A stretch of 32,549 nucleotides of DNA from DATMBF01 sp035559595 (GTDB lineage Bacteria; Bacteroidota; Ignavibacteria; UBA10030): contig DATMBF010000037.1 of the NCBI GenBank assembly GCA_035559595.1, forward strand, positions 1 to 32,549, in the 5' to 3' direction. The position numbers were made by a program, and so were the translations under genes. Of this stretch, positions 14,522 to 23,075 are shown one piece after another. Below the pieces are notes generated by a model. The model saw only the letters and a list, made by a program, of their open reading frames with translations, was not told where the DNA came from and did no database searches. How positions within the stretch are numbered: position 1 is the first letter of the stretch; every line of letters starts with the position of its first letter.

Positions 14522-15361
14522 ATGGAAGTAGCGTATCAGGGAGAACCCGGTGCATTTAGTGAACAGGCGGCCCGAGCATTTTTTGGAAGCGGTGTTCAAC
14601 TCCGACCGTTCGCCGCCTTTGACGATGTGTTTGTCTTTGCCGCTCGGGTCCCCCGCTCAGCGGCCATAGTGCCGATTGAGAACTCGACGTCCGGAAGCAT
14701 TCTGGAGAATTATGATTTGCTCCTCAAGCACAACCTGCGTATCATTGGTGAGATTAAGCTGAGAATCCATCTCCATTTCATGGCGCTCCCCGGCTCCAAA
14801 CTTCGTTCGATGACCTCTGTCTATTCTCATCCGCAAGCGTTGAAGCAGTGCGATCAGTTCTTGCGAAAGTTCAAATTGAGGCCTGTTCCTCACTATGACA
14901 CTGCCGGCTCGGCCAAAATCATCAAGGAGCAACGCCTTAGAGACGTCGGTGCTCTCGCAAGCAGACGGGCAGCTCAAGTGTATAGTCTCAGAATTCTGAA
15001 GCGCAATGTTGAAACGCAACACCGGAATTACACACGGTTCCTCATTCTCTCGAGAACCACCAGGGTCAAGGCTCTGGATGTCAGTTCTTCGAAATCAAAA
15101 ACCTCCCTCGTGTTCTCCGTGAGAAATGTTCCCGGTGCATTGTTTAAAGCGATCGGCGTGTTTGCACTGCGTGAGATTAACTTACTCAAGATCGAGTCTC
15201 GCCCTCTGATTCGGAAGCCGTGGGAGTATCTCTTCTATCTGGATGTCGAAGGGTCGACTCGCGAGAAAAAACTCCTGGGGGCGATTGATCATCTCAAGGA
15301 ACTCTGCACCAGCGTGAGAGTTCTCGGCTCTTATCCACAGGGAAGAACAGTCGAGGCATAA
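14522..15361 (+). CDS. pheA: Prephenate dehydratase
   Basis: This 279-residue enzyme converts prephenate to phenylpyruvate in phenylalanine synthesis. The catalytic domain begins V-A-Y-Q-G-E-P-G-A-F-S-E-Q-A-A, has the P-I-E-N-S-T-S-G motif near 56-63, and includes the essential T-R-F of N-Y-T-R-F-L near 170. A C-terminal ACT domain (about 193-270) contains the phenylalanine-binding G-A-L and E-S-R-P motifs, so feedback inhibition by phenylalanine is expected. There is no chorismate mutase domain, making it monofunctional. It begins 20 bp after the lipoprotein gene and ends 3 bp before ftsX, indicating one operon. Confidence 0.94.
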   Translation: MEVAYQGEPGAFSEQAARAFFGSGVQLRPFAAFDDVFVFAARVPRSAAIVPIENSTSGSILENYDLLLKHNLRIIGEIKLRIHLHFMALPGSKLRSMTSVYSHPQALKQCDQFLRKFKLRPVPHYDTAGSAKIIKEQRLRDVGALASRRAAQVYSLRILKRNVETQHRNYTRFLILSRTTRVKALDVSSSKSKTSLVFSVRNVPGALFKAIGVFALREINLLKIESRPLIRKPWEYLFYLDVEGSTREKKLLGAIDHLKELCTSVRVLGSYPQGRTVEA

Positions 15362-15364
15362 TCT

Positions 15365-16243
15365 ATGCAGATCGGTTACGTTCTTCGGGAAGGTTTCTCG
15401 GGTTTCAAGCGTGCCAAACTTTCCATGGCTGCCGCCATTGTGACTGTCACGATTTCTCTTCTGCTGTTGAGCTTCTTCACCATTCTCCTTGTCAACGTCA
15501 ATGCTGTTGTTGAATCGCTGCGTGATCGTGTGGAAATGGAGGCATTTCTTGCAGACCATCTGACCCCGGAAGCTGCTAATGCTGTACGCGCCCGGGTCGC
15601 GGCGTTGGAGGGTGTCGGCGATGTTCGCTTTATTTCCAAGGAAGAAGCAGCAAAGATCTTTCAAGAGGAATTTGGGGAGGATATTCACAAGGTGCTGGAC
15701 TTCAATCCGCTCCCCGCTTCGCTGAAGATCTTTCTCCAGGATGGTTACAAGACGGCGGCGGGAGCCGAAACCGTTGCAAAGGCGGTTCGCGAGATCAAAG
15801 GCATCGATGATGTGATTTACCGAAAAACACTGCTGGAGATGCTCGATCGACGTGCAATGACATTTCTCTGGCTGGCGTTTGGCGTTGGAGTCTTTATCGC
15901 GATTTCCTCGATCTTTCTCGTTGCAAACACCATCCGGCTTGCTATTTACGCGAAGAGGAAGATCATCCAAACCATGAAGCTCATTGGTGCTACCCGGTCG
16001 TTCATTCGATTTCCTTTTTTGCTCGAGGGATTCTTTCAGGGTCTCATTGGTGGGATCGGCGCGGCCGGAATTGTTTATATCGTCTTTGAATATCTTGAAC
16101 GGTGGGTGTCGATCCCCCTCAGTGAGTTTGTGAGAGTCGATCCTGTTTATTACGGCTCCATTGTCGGCGCAGGGTGCCTTCTCGGTATTCTGGGAAGCAT
16201 GATTTCCATCAGACGGTTCATCGGGGAAGGTGTTACAGAATAA
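15365..16243 (+). CDS. ftsX: Cell division protein FtsX
   Basis: This is a 292-residue membrane protein of the FtsEX complex, which couples ATP hydrolysis in the cytoplasm to activation of cell-wall hydrolases at the septum. The layout is typical: a first membrane helix at about 22-45, a periplasmic domain of roughly 120 residues with V-E-M-E-A-F-L near 55, then three membrane helices near 168-190, 220-242 and 262-284. The cytoplasmic loop K-L-I-G-A-T-R is the conserved coupling segment after the second helix. The ATPase FtsE is not adjacent, so it must be encoded elsewhere. The gene follows pheA by 3 bp. The short inverted repeat AATTGC-N7-GCAATT begins right at its stop codon. Confidence 0.9.
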   Translation: MQIGYVLREGFSGFKRAKLSMAAAIVTVTISLLLLSFFTILLVNVNAVVESLRDRVEMEAFLADHLTPEAANAVRARVAALEGVGDVRFISKEEAAKIFQEEFGEDIHKVLDFNPLPASLKIFLQDGYKTAAGAETVAKAVREIKGIDDVIYRKTLLEMLDRRAMTFLWLAFGVGVFIAISSIFLVANTIRLAIYAKRKIIQTMKLIGATRSFIRFPFLLEGFFQGLIGGIGAAGIVYIVFEYLERWVSIPLSEFVRVDPVYYGSIVGAGCLLGILGSMISIRRFIGEGVTE

Positions 16244-16364
16244 TTGCTTTTTCTGCAATTCTTTCCTAAACTTTTTTCGTTTCACGACATTTCAATCTGT
16301 ATCTTCCGCCGCCCTGATGGGTCGGCCCCGTCTCGACGGCATTAAACGTCTCCAGCACATCCGT

Positions 16365-17048
16365 ATGAATGCACTCCTTCGGTTTTACCAATCATCCGTC
16401 GGTAAGAAGATCATCATGAGTCTTACAGGACTCTTCTTATGCACGTTCTTGCTTGAACATCTTATCGGCAATTTGCTGGTCTTCAAGGGAGAGGAGACCT
16501 ATAACGCCTACACGGAGTTCATGGTTGCGAATCCGCTCATCCGAACGATCGAGATCGGACTCTTTGCGGCTCTTCTTTTCCATCCACTGATTGGATTCCT
16601 TCTCTGGCTCCACAACCGGAAGGCGCGATCGACATCCTATGAGGATTACAAACTTGCGGAGAATACGCAGCTCGCCTCGCGTATCACGATGTTGAGCGGA
16701 ACGATCATCCTTCTCTTTCTTATCGTCCACCTTCGCACATTCTTCGTCCCTCTCCGCTTTGGCGATGTTCATCCCTCGCCGTACGGCCTCATTCAAGAGG
16801 CGTTTTCGAGTCTCAGCTACAGTCTCTTTTATCTCGTAGCCCTCGTTCTTCTTGGCTACCATCTCAAGCACGGATTTCAGTCGGCGTTTCAGTCGCTCGG
16901 ACTTCGACACACGAAATACAACAAGCTCATTGATACCGCTGCAGCCATATTCTGGCTGATTATTCCCCTCGGCTTTGCAACGATTCCGATCTACTTCTAC
17001 TGGATGAGTCGCTACGGGCAATGGGCTTACGCTATGGGAGTACACTGA
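16365..17048 (+). CDS. sdhC: Succinate dehydrogenase cytochrome b558 subunit
   Basis: This 227-residue membrane anchor belongs to the b558 family, which carries two haems b and passes electrons from succinate to the quinone. It starts M-N-A-L-L-R-F-Y-Q-S-S-V-G-K-K, a family hallmark, and has five membrane helices (about 16-38, 60-82, 103-124, 150-170, 195-217). Conserved His residues within helices (for example H-L-I-G-N and H-P-L-I-G) are haem ligand candidates. ATG 16365 was chosen over upstream in-frame starts because homology begins there, although no ribosome-binding site is visible. A weak promoter-like pair, TTGCTT (16244) and TAAACT (16267) spaced 17 bp, lies upstream. sdhA begins 1 bp after its stop. 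Confidence 0.9.
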   Translation: MNALLRFYQSSVGKKIIMSLTGLFLCTFLLEHLIGNLLVFKGEETYNAYTEFMVANPLIRTIEIGLFAALLFHPLIGFLLWLHNRKARSTSYEDYKLAENTQLASRITMLSGTIILLFLIVHLRTFFVPLRFGDVHPSPYGLIQEAFSSLSYSLFYLVALVLLGYHLKHGFQSAFQSLGLRHTKYNKLIDTAAAIFWLIIPLGFATIPIYFYWMSRYGQWAYAMGVH

Positions 17049-17049
17049 C

Positions 17050-18963
17050 ATGGTTCTCGAATCGAAAATTCCTTCCGGACCAATTGAAAAGAAGTGGGAT
17101 CAACACCGCTTCAACTTGAAGCTTGTCAATCCGGCAAATAAGCGAAAATACAGCATCATCGTTGTAGGAACCGGTCTTGCCGGCGCTTCTGCGGCTGCTT
17201 CCCTGGCTGAACTCGGATACAAAGTCCTCTCCTTTTCGTTCCACGAGTCGCCTCGCCGCGCACACAGCATTGCGGCGCAGGGTGGTATCAACGCTCCGAA
17301 AAACTACTCCAATGACGGTGATAGCATCTGGCGACTCTTTTACGACACGGTTAAGGGGGGAGATTATCGCGCGCGGGAAGCGAACGTGTACCGGCTTGCC
17401 CAGGTGAGCAACAACATCATTGACCAGTGTGTTGCGCAGGGGGTTCCGTTTGCCCGGGATTATGCAGGTTACCTCGATAACCGGTCGTTCGGCGGCGCCC
17501 AGGTTGCACGAACGTTTTACGCACGTGGACAAACCGGTCAGCAATTGCTGCTTGGTGCCTATTCGGCTCTCTGCAGGCAAATCGACGCTGGGGGGGTAAA
17601 GTTCTTCGAGCGTCGGGATATGCTGGATCTCGTTGTCATCGACGGCCAGGCACGAGGCATCGTTTGTCGCAACATGGTGACAGGCGATCTCGAATCCTAT
17701 GCTGCGGACGCCGTTGTTCTTGCCACCGGCGGCTACGGGAACGTCTTCTACCTGTCGACAAATGCGAAAGCGAGCAATGCAACGGCGATCTGGCGCGCTT
17801 ACAAAAAAGGAGCCGCGTTTGGAAATCCTTGCTTTACCCAAATCCATCCCACCTGCATTCCGCAGAGTGGAGAGTATCAGTCGAAGCTCACGCTGATGAG
17901 CGAAAGCCTTCGTAACGACGGGCGCATCTGGGTGCCGAAGAAGAAGGGAGATACTCGCAATCCCAACGACATTCCGGAGTCCGAGCGCGATTACTACCTC
18001 GAAAGGATCTATCCCGCCTTTGGGAATCTTGTCCCGCGCGATGTTGCATCCCGCGCGGCAAAGCGGATGTGCGATGAGGGGCACGGCGTTGGTGAAACGG
18101 GCAAGGCGGTCTATCTGGATTTCCGCGATGCGATTAAGCGTTTGGGAAGAAAGACGATCGAGGAGCGGTATGGGAATCTCTTCGACATGTACAAACAAAT
18201 CACTGCCGAAGATCCCTACGAAGTCCCCATGAAAATCTATCCCGCCGTCCACTATACCATGGGTGGGTTGTGGGTTGATTACAACTTGATGAGCACGATT
18301 CCGGGGCTGTACGTGATTGGCGAGGCGAATTTCTCCGATCACGGCGCAAACCGGTTAGGGGCCAGTGCCCTCATGCAAGGGTTGGCGGATGGCTATTTCA
18401 TTCTCCCATACACCATCGGCGATTACCTTGCGACGACGAAGTTCAAACCCGTGGCAACGGATCATGCCGCATTTCGAGATTCCGAGGCCGCTGTGGCAAA
18501 AAGCATCAAGAAACTGGTCGATCTCAACGGGAAGAAGACAGTGGATGAGTTCCACCGCGAACTTGGAAGGATCATGTGGGATTATGTCGGGATGGGACGG
18601 AATCGGTCGGGATTGAAGAAGGCATTAACAATGATTCCCGCGCTGAGGGAGCAATTCTGGAAAGAGGTGAAGATTACCGGAAGCGATGAGCAGATCAATG
18701 CGGAGATCGAGAAGGCGATGCGCGTTGCGGACTTCTTCGAGCTTGGAGAACTGATGGCGCTGGATGCCCTCCACAGAGAAGAATCGTGCGGCGGACATTT
18801 CCGCGAAGAGCATCAGACCGAGGAGGGGGAAGCCAAGCGTAATGACAAAAAATTCTCGTACGTCGCCGCATGGGAATACCGTGGCCAAAAAAAAGCTCCA
18901 AAGTTGAACAAAGAGCCGCTGGTGTTCGAGTACGTGAAACCGAGCCAGAGGAGTTATAAGTAG
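17050..18963 (+). CDS. sdhA: Succinate dehydrogenase / fumarate reductase flavoprotein subunit
   Basis: This 637-residue catalytic subunit oxidises succinate to fumarate with covalent FAD, facing the cytoplasm. The FAD loop G-T-G-L-A-G-A-S-A-A is near 38-47. His72 in R-A-H-S-I-A-A-Q-G-G-I-N is the FAD attachment residue. Q-I-H-P-T-C near 260 and H-Y-T-M-G-G-L near 400 are substrate-binding motifs, and the C-terminal capping region includes the G-M-G-R-N-R-S-G motif. The length matches the B-type enzymes of Bacteroidota and Epsilonproteobacteria. The start follows the sdhC stop by one base. After sdhA there is an unusual 274-bp gap before sdhB, in which a gene remnant sits. Confidence 0.95.
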   Translation: MVLESKIPSGPIEKKWDQHRFNLKLVNPANKRKYSIIVVGTGLAGASAAASLAELGYKVLSFSFHESPRRAHSIAAQGGINAPKNYSNDGDSIWRLFYDTVKGGDYRAREANVYRLAQVSNNIIDQCVAQGVPFARDYAGYLDNRSFGGAQVARTFYARGQTGQQLLLGAYSALCRQIDAGGVKFFERRDMLDLVVIDGQARGIVCRNMVTGDLESYAADAVVLATGGYGNVFYLSTNAKASNATAIWRAYKKGAAFGNPCFTQIHPTCIPQSGEYQSKLTLMSESLRNDGRIWVPKKKGDTRNPNDIPESERDYYLERIYPAFGNLVPRDVASRAAKRMCDEGHGVGETGKAVYLDFRDAIKRLGRKTIEERYGNLFDMYKQITAEDPYEVPMKIYPAVHYTMGGLWVDYNLMSTIPGLYVIGEANFSDHGANRLGASALMQGLADGYFILPYTIGDYLATTKFKPVATDHAAFRDSEAAVAKSIKKLVDLNGKKTVDEFHRELGRIMWDYVGMGRNRSGLKKALTMIPALREQFWKEVKITGSDEQINAEIEKAMRVADFFELGELMALDALHREESCGGHFREEHQTEEGEAKRNDKKFSYVAAWEYRGQKKAPKLNKEPLVFEYVKPSQRSYK

Positions 18964-19016
18964 AAAGATATAATCCTTTGACGAAGTGGAGTGTGGGAAG
19001 GCCGACACTGAGGTGA

Positions 19017-19241
19017 ATGGTTTGTGATGAAGCTTGTCAAGTGATTTCCATGAGAAGAATCAGCTTATCGCTTCTTCTGACGGGGGGGTACATTGCTGAT
19101 GAAGCACTTGATGAACGGAGAGAGCTTACCAACAAGGGAATTAAAATACTGAACGGCTATGTCAATTCTTTACAGAAAGCAAAACAACAACCGGTCTCAA
19201 AAACCAACAAACCATTAAAGAATAACTACTTCCCCTCATGA
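19017..19241 (+). pseudogene. Degraded four-helix-bundle (23S rRNA intervening-sequence type) gene remnant
   Basis: A 74-codon frame fills the sdhA-sdhB gap. Its middle reads S-M-R-R-I-S-L-S, close to the (S/T)-Q-x-R-R-A-x-x-S-I motif of the small four-helix-bundle proteins once found in 23S rRNA intervening sequences. Immediately after comes L-L-L-T-G-G-Y-I, then I-K-I-L-N-G-Y-V-N-S-L-Q-K, resembling the last helix of that family. The usual N-terminal helix and the I-P-x-N-I-A-E-G segment are missing, so it looks internally deleted (full proteins are near 120 residues). Its stop overlaps the sdhB start (ATGA), so it may serve only in translational coupling now. Family assignment is by eye and uncertain. 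Confidence 0.4.
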
Positions 19242-19978
19242 ACCTCACTCTCAAAATCTGGCGACAGAAGAACCGAAACGATGCCGGGCGGTTTGTGACG
19301 TACGTTGTCAAAGATGTGAATCCCCACATGTCGTTTCTCGAAATGCTCGATGTGTTGAACACCGACCTTGTCAAGAAGGGTGAAGATCCGGTTGCTTTCG
19401 ATCACGATTGCCGGGAAGGGATCTGTGGAAGCTGTGGGATGATGATCAACGGGCGCGCTCACGGGCCGGGTCGCGGGATAGCGACATGCCAGCTGCACAT
19501 GCGCTCGTTCAAGGATGGTGACACCGTTGTCATCGAGCCGTGGCGGGCAAAGCCCTTCCCGGTACTGAAAGATCTCGTTGTCGACCGGACGGCATTCGAT
19601 CGAATCATGCAGGCAGGCGGCTATATTTCTGTCAAAACCGGCGGTGCGCCCGATGGCAACGCCATACCGATCCCCAAGCCGATTGCCGACGAAGCATTTG
19701 ACGCCGCGGCTTGCATTGGTTGCGGGGCGTGTGTGGCAGCGTGTCCAAACTCATCCGCAATGCTTTTCGTCGCAGCAAAAGTTTCGCATCTCGCTCTGCT
19801 CCCGCAGGGTAAGCCGGAACGCCGGGAGCGTGTCGAGCGGATGATCGAGGCAATGGATGCCGAGGGATTCGGCAATTGCTCCAATACTTATGCGTGCGAA
19901 GCGGAGTGCCCCAAAGAGATTTCCGTCAGCCACATCGCACGATTGAATAGGGAGTTTATTCTTTCGAAAGTAAGTTGA
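19238..19978 (+). CDS. sdhB: Succinate dehydrogenase / fumarate reductase iron-sulfur subunit
   Basis: This 246-residue electron-transfer subunit links the flavin of SdhA to the haems of SdhC. The N-terminal plant-ferredoxin domain holds the [2Fe-2S] ligands Cys58, 63, 66 and 84 in C-R-E-G-I-C-G-S-C. The C-terminal domain holds C-I-G-C-G-A-C-V-A-A-C-P (159, 162, 165, 169) and Cys214, 220 and 224 for the [4Fe-4S] and [3Fe-4S] clusters. The length is normal. The start overlaps the stop of the preceding remnant by ATGA, with no strong ribosome-binding site, so reinitiation is likely. It is the last gene of the sdh operon, with a terminator-like stem just downstream. Confidence 0.95.
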   Translation: MNLTLKIWRQKNRNDAGRFVTYVVKDVNPHMSFLEMLDVLNTDLVKKGEDPVAFDHDCREGICGSCGMMINGRAHGPGRGIATCQLHMRSFKDGDTVVIEPWRAKPFPVLKDLVVDRTAFDRIMQAGGYISVKTGGAPDGNAIPIPKPIADEAFDAAACIGCGACVAACPNSSAMLFVAAKVSHLALLPQGKPERRERVERMIEAMDAEGFGNCSNTYACEAECPKEISVSHIARLNREFILSKVS

Positions 19979-19980
19979 AG

Positions 19981-20004
19981 CCCCCAATTACGGGGGAGGT
20001 TTTT
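19981..20004 (+). terminator. Probable terminator after sdhB
   Basis: CCCCC (19981-19985) pairs with GGGGG (19992-19996) around a 6-nt loop, followed shortly by TTTTT at 20000-20004. The stem is short but all G-C and begins 2 bp after the sdhB stop. Confidence 0.55.
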
Positions 20005-20456
20005 CACAAACTCTGCAAAGTTGTAACGAAGGGCTCAGCGTACTTATGGATTAAGCCAGTTCATAGTTCAACGAGAAGATATTTGGGAGTCTAGTCTACT
20101 GTTTTTTTTGCAACCTAACATATATTCACTTTTCTTCTCTGAAGGCAGAAATCTGCGGCAAAAGAAGAAAAGTATTGTTGCTCGCCTCTTACGTCTTTTC
20201 TTCAAAGAGAAGGAAGCGTGAGAGCAAGAATCGGGAAACGGTGCTTGAGAGATACGATCGAGTAAATTGCGAGCCCAAGTGGTTGTCAGTTCAGCGAGCG
20301 TGGTCGTGATGCCCGGAAGTGGCAGAGAGGTCAAGAAAATGGTTGGTGAAAGTCAATAGGCCTTAGACGCAGTGCTGGCTTAGTTTGTTTTTCAAGTCCA
20401 GAGGGAATTTTCATTGTAGGCGACAAGCCTGTACACGTTTCCGCATAACGTACAGT
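20005..20456. other. Intergenic region without a convincing gene
   Basis: About 450 bp between two converging operons. It holds an imperfect hairpin: CTTTTCTTCT (20129-20138) pairs with AGAAGAAAAG (20163-20172), with a second small stem GCAGA/TCTGC inside. A minus-strand frame at 20068-20334 has low-complexity Ser/Lys/Arg composition and no recognisable motif, so it is not called. No terminator for the reductase on the minus strand was identified here. Confidence 0.5.
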
Positions 20457-21647
20457 TTACCCACCAATTCGTCCCTTCAAAAATTCCCTAAGACCCAGTC
20501 CTTTGGGAAGGTCCTTTCGGGCGATGAGAGTTCGTGCATTATCGACCTGTCCCCAGGTGTTCCACAAGAGCACACCGCGGACCCTGTGATTCTCCAGATA
20601 ATAAACAACACCTTCTCTGAATTCCTCTTTCCAATCCTCCACAATGTTGAGGCGAGCATCGAGCTCGCCAACTGCTTCATATCCTAACTCAAAGAGGTCG
20701 GAATAGAAAAAAGGAAGATGATGGTATGGGGTTTTGTCTCCCGCCATATTCTTTCCGGCCACCTCACCCATTGTTATGGCATTATCTTCGTGTTCAACCC
20801 GTATTCTCTTTTCAAGCGCCGGATTATGGAAATTGGCAACGTCACCGGCTGCATAGACGTCGGGTATCGACGTCCGTAAATATTCATCCACCACAATTCC
20901 GTTTCCTACCTCTACTCCGGCGGACTGGGCAAGCTCGACATTCGGTTGTATCCCGATGCCGGCGACAACGCCGTCGACCGAAAGCTCTTTTCCGCCTGCG
21001 GTCGTTACACGATAGGTTTGGCCACGTTGCTCAATCGCGGCAACAGAATCCTGCGCCAGAACTTCAACGCCTTTTGACCGGTAGAAACCGTTGAGAAACC
21101 GTGAAAGAGCCGGAGGATATACGCGGGCGCCGATACCCTCTTCTGGAAAGATCATCGTGACCGATTTTCCGTTGAGCGCCAGAGCCGCGGCAATTTCTGA
21201 TCCGATAAACCCTCCTCCAATGACAGCAAACCGCTGTCCCTGCTGAGTGAGCGTCCTCAGGTTTTGGTAATCATCGAGCGTGCGGAAATAGATAATTCCC
21301 TGCACCGGATAGGGCAACCGGCGCACTCTTCCACCCGTAGCGAAAAGAAGCTTTCCAAACGAGTAGCTCGCTCCACGGTCATCAACAACGACCTTGCCTT
21401 TCAGATCGATCCTCGTCGCTGTTCGGGATAGGTGGAAGTCCACCTGTTCATAGGATGTCTTCCGCCAGACGATTTCTAGCGGCTCGCCTTTCCAGAGCGC
21501 CTTGGAGAGAGGGGGGCGATTGTACGGCCGATGGTTTTCTTCGCTGATGATGCCGATACTCGCAGATGTGTTCATCTGGCGGATACCGTTGACGGCAGCG
21601 TCCGTTGTCATTCCGCCGCCGATGATGAGAAACTCATACTCTGGCAT
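20457..21647 (-). CDS. FAD-dependent pyridine nucleotide-disulfide oxidoreductase family protein
   Basis: This 396-residue flavoprotein resembles ferredoxin or rubredoxin reductases and apoptosis-inducing-factor-like enzymes. The FAD loop is I-I-G-G-G-M-T-T-D-A-A at about 8-18, where the usual A-G-x-A appears as M-T-T-D-A-A, a variant seen in this subgroup. The NAD loop is V-I-G-G-G-F-I-G-S-E near 145, and the second FAD motif V-Y-A-A-G-D is near 270. A C-terminal reductase domain follows. It lacks the redox Cys pair of glutathione-type enzymes. GGAGGAG upstream favours ATG 21647 over a GTG six bases earlier. It lies 20 bp downstream of folE on the same strand. The electron acceptor is unknown. 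Confidence 0.82.
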   Translation of the reverse strand: MPEYEFLIIGGGMTTDAAVNGIRQMNTSASIGIISEENHRPYNRPPLSKALWKGEPLEIVWRKTSYEQVDFHLSRTATRIDLKGKVVVDDRGASYSFGKLLFATGGRVRRLPYPVQGIIYFRTLDDYQNLRTLTQQGQRFAVIGGGFIGSEIAAALALNGKSVTMIFPEEGIGARVYPPALSRFLNGFYRSKGVEVLAQDSVAAIEQRGQTYRVTTAGGKELSVDGVVAGIGIQPNVELAQSAGVEVGNGIVVDEYLRTSIPDVYAAGDVANFHNPALEKRIRVEHEDNAITMGEVAGKNMAGDKTPYHHLPFFYSDLFELGYEAVGELDARLNIVEDWKEEFREGVVYYLENHRVRGVLLWNTWGQVDNARTLIARKDLPKGLGLREFLKGRIGG

Positions 21648-21667
21648 GGTCACACTCCTCCAAGCGG

Positions 21668-22291
21668 TTAGCTCGCGTCAATCTGTCGCAGGAATTCGTT
21701 TTTCTTCTCGTGCTCCTCAAACGCACCGTGGAAGAATAAAGTTCTCGTTGTGCTGTTCGTGTCTTTCACACCGCGGGAAGCGATGCACAGATGCGTCGCC
21801 TCCAGCACAACCGCCACGTCGGGTGTCTCAAGTGCCTCCTGGAGCGCGTGGCCAATTTCGACGGTCAACCCTTCTTGGGTTTGCGGTTTGCTGGCCAGAT
21901 ACTGTACAAGACGATTGAGTTTCGAGAGTCCCGCAAGACGCTCTTTCGGTACATAGGCGACGTGTGCATGACCGAAGAAGGGAACAAGATGATGTTCGCA
22001 ACACGAGTAAAACGAAATGTATTTCTCCAGGATCATTTCTTTGTAGCCGTGAGTGTTCTCGAAGACAGTCATTTGCGGTTTCAAGGCCGGATCGACTCCT
22101 CGGAATGTCTCCCTGACGAGTATCTTTGCCACACGCCGTGGGGTTTCCCGGAGACCTTCGCTCTCCAAATCCACCCCCAAGATACGCAGCACTGCGGAAA
22201 GATGCGGTACGATCATCTCGATTTTGGCAGTCTGACCTGTCTGGAGTCCGTTTTCTGAGGTAATGTGCATCAGTACAGTTTGTGGGGCCAT
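21668..22291 (-). CDS. folE: GTP cyclohydrolase I
   Basis: This 207-residue enzyme makes dihydroneopterin triphosphate from GTP, the first step of folate or pterin synthesis. The zinc ligands are Cys98 and His101 in S-C-C-E-H-H and Cys169 in T-H-L-C-I. The G-L-S-K-L-N-R motif and the R-G-V-K-D segment that binds GTP are intact. The length is typical of the homodecameric type I enzyme. ATG 22291 is used; a second Met at residue 8 is a possible alternative. It is the first of two genes on the minus strand, with the FAD reductase 20 bp downstream. Confidence 0.95.
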   Translation of the reverse strand: MAPQTVLMHITSENGLQTGQTAKIEMIVPHLSAVLRILGVDLESEGLRETPRRVAKILVRETFRGVDPALKPQMTVFENTHGYKEMILEKYISFYSCCEHHLVPFFGHAHVAYVPKERLAGLSKLNRLVQYLASKPQTQEGLTVEIGHALQEALETPDVAVVLEATHLCIASRGVKDTNSTTRTLFFHGAFEEHEKKNEFLRQIDAS

Positions 22292-22345
22292 TGATGTGCC
22301 TACGCTTTCCTTGATAACGTTTTCTCCATCAGGAAGGGCGAAACT

Positions 22346-22375
22346 CCCGCAGGGGCGAAAAATCTCCCCTGCGGG
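22346..22375 (-). terminator. Probable terminator after the secreted helical protein gene
   Basis: A perfect 10-bp stem, CCCGCAGGGG (22346-22355) and CCCCTGCGGG (22366-22375), closes a 10-nt loop. It lies 11 bp after the minus-strand stop at 22387. Only three T follow on that strand, so termination may be partial, which would let folE be read as well. Confidence 0.6.
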
Positions 22376-22386
22376 TTGTGTTGTGC

Positions 22387-23043
22387 TTACTTGAAGCGTG
22401 CGGGGAACTGGTTAATGATCCCGTTGCTCAGCATGTCCGCCATATGGAGAATCTGTTTGTGGACTTCTTCGTACGCCCGGATATCTCCCTCCCAATCTTT
22501 TTTGAGCCTTGCGGCGACTTCCGCGCTTGTAGCTGAGAGATGGCCGCGCATCATGGATTTCATTTCTGCCAGGGGCCAGTGTTTCGGATTGGCACTGCTC
22601 AAAAATGCTGCGATCTCATCGGCGTTGGTGTTCCAACGGTTGCTAGCCTCCCCGCTCCTTGCTGCGTTACCCTCCTTGAGGGCGCCAATGAGGTCGGCTG
22701 CTATGAGGATGTGGTCCTTGAGAAGGGCTGTCAACGAATTACCGGCCGCCTCGCCATAAAAGGTCTTGATCGCGTTGCCGATATCTGTCTGGTTCTGAAG
22801 CAGCCTGTTGGTCGTTGCCGTCTTGTCCTGCAGGTTTTCCAACGCGCTGATGACGTAAAGTCGCGTCCAGACAATGTGGTCCTCCCATAGCCTGCGCATT
22901 TCGTTTTGGAAAGCGCATTTGTCAATTGTCTCGTCTCTGTGCGCCGTGGCCTGATTGTTTTTCCCGGCGGCATTCCCGATACCCGTGTGTAGGGTCAGCA
23001 TTACGATGATTGGAACGATTGGATTGATAATTCGGTTTAACAT
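22387..23043 (-). CDS. Secreted helical protein of unknown function, ECF-linked
   Basis: This 218-residue protein starts with a signal peptide (about 1-26, ending G-N-A-A). The mature part is almost all helical and carries conserved-looking polar motifs: L-W-E-D-H-I-V-W-T-R at 52-61, Q-T-D-I-G-N at 85-90, F-Y-G at 95-97, D-H-I-L-I-A-A-D-L at 110-118, and a tail M-A-D-M-L-S-N-G-I-I-N-Q-F. The pattern recalls a family of exported helical proteins common in Bacillota, often misannotated as enzymes. I know of no proven function. His56 and His111, each next to Asp, could bind metal. AAAGGAG lies upstream of ATG 23043, and an ECF-type promoter (23105-23076) drives it divergently from the ECF sigma gene. 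Confidence 0.75.
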   Translation of the reverse strand: MLNRIINPIVPIIVMLTLHTGIGNAAGKNNQATAHRDETIDKCAFQNEMRRLWEDHIVWTRLYVISALENLQDKTATTNRLLQNQTDIGNAIKTFYGEAAGNSLTALLKDHILIAADLIGALKEGNAARSGEASNRWNTNADEIAAFLSSANPKHWPLAEMKSMMRGHLSATSAEVAARLKKDWEGDIRAYEEVHKQILHMADMLSNGIINQFPARFK

Positions 23044-23075
23044 AACGTCTCCTTTCTATATTTGTCGGATTACTC

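Noticed and set aside
15182..16285. Long antisense frame (367 codons) opposite pheA and ftsX
   Set aside because: Shadow of ftsX; no recognisable motif or ribosome-binding site.
17032..18342. Long antisense frame (436 codons) opposite sdhA
   Set aside because: Mirror of sdhA codon usage; the sense gene is certain.
20068..20334. Minus-strand 88-codon frame between sdhB and the FAD reductase
   Set aside because: Low-complexity basic translation, no ribosome-binding site and no motif; it overlaps a hairpin.
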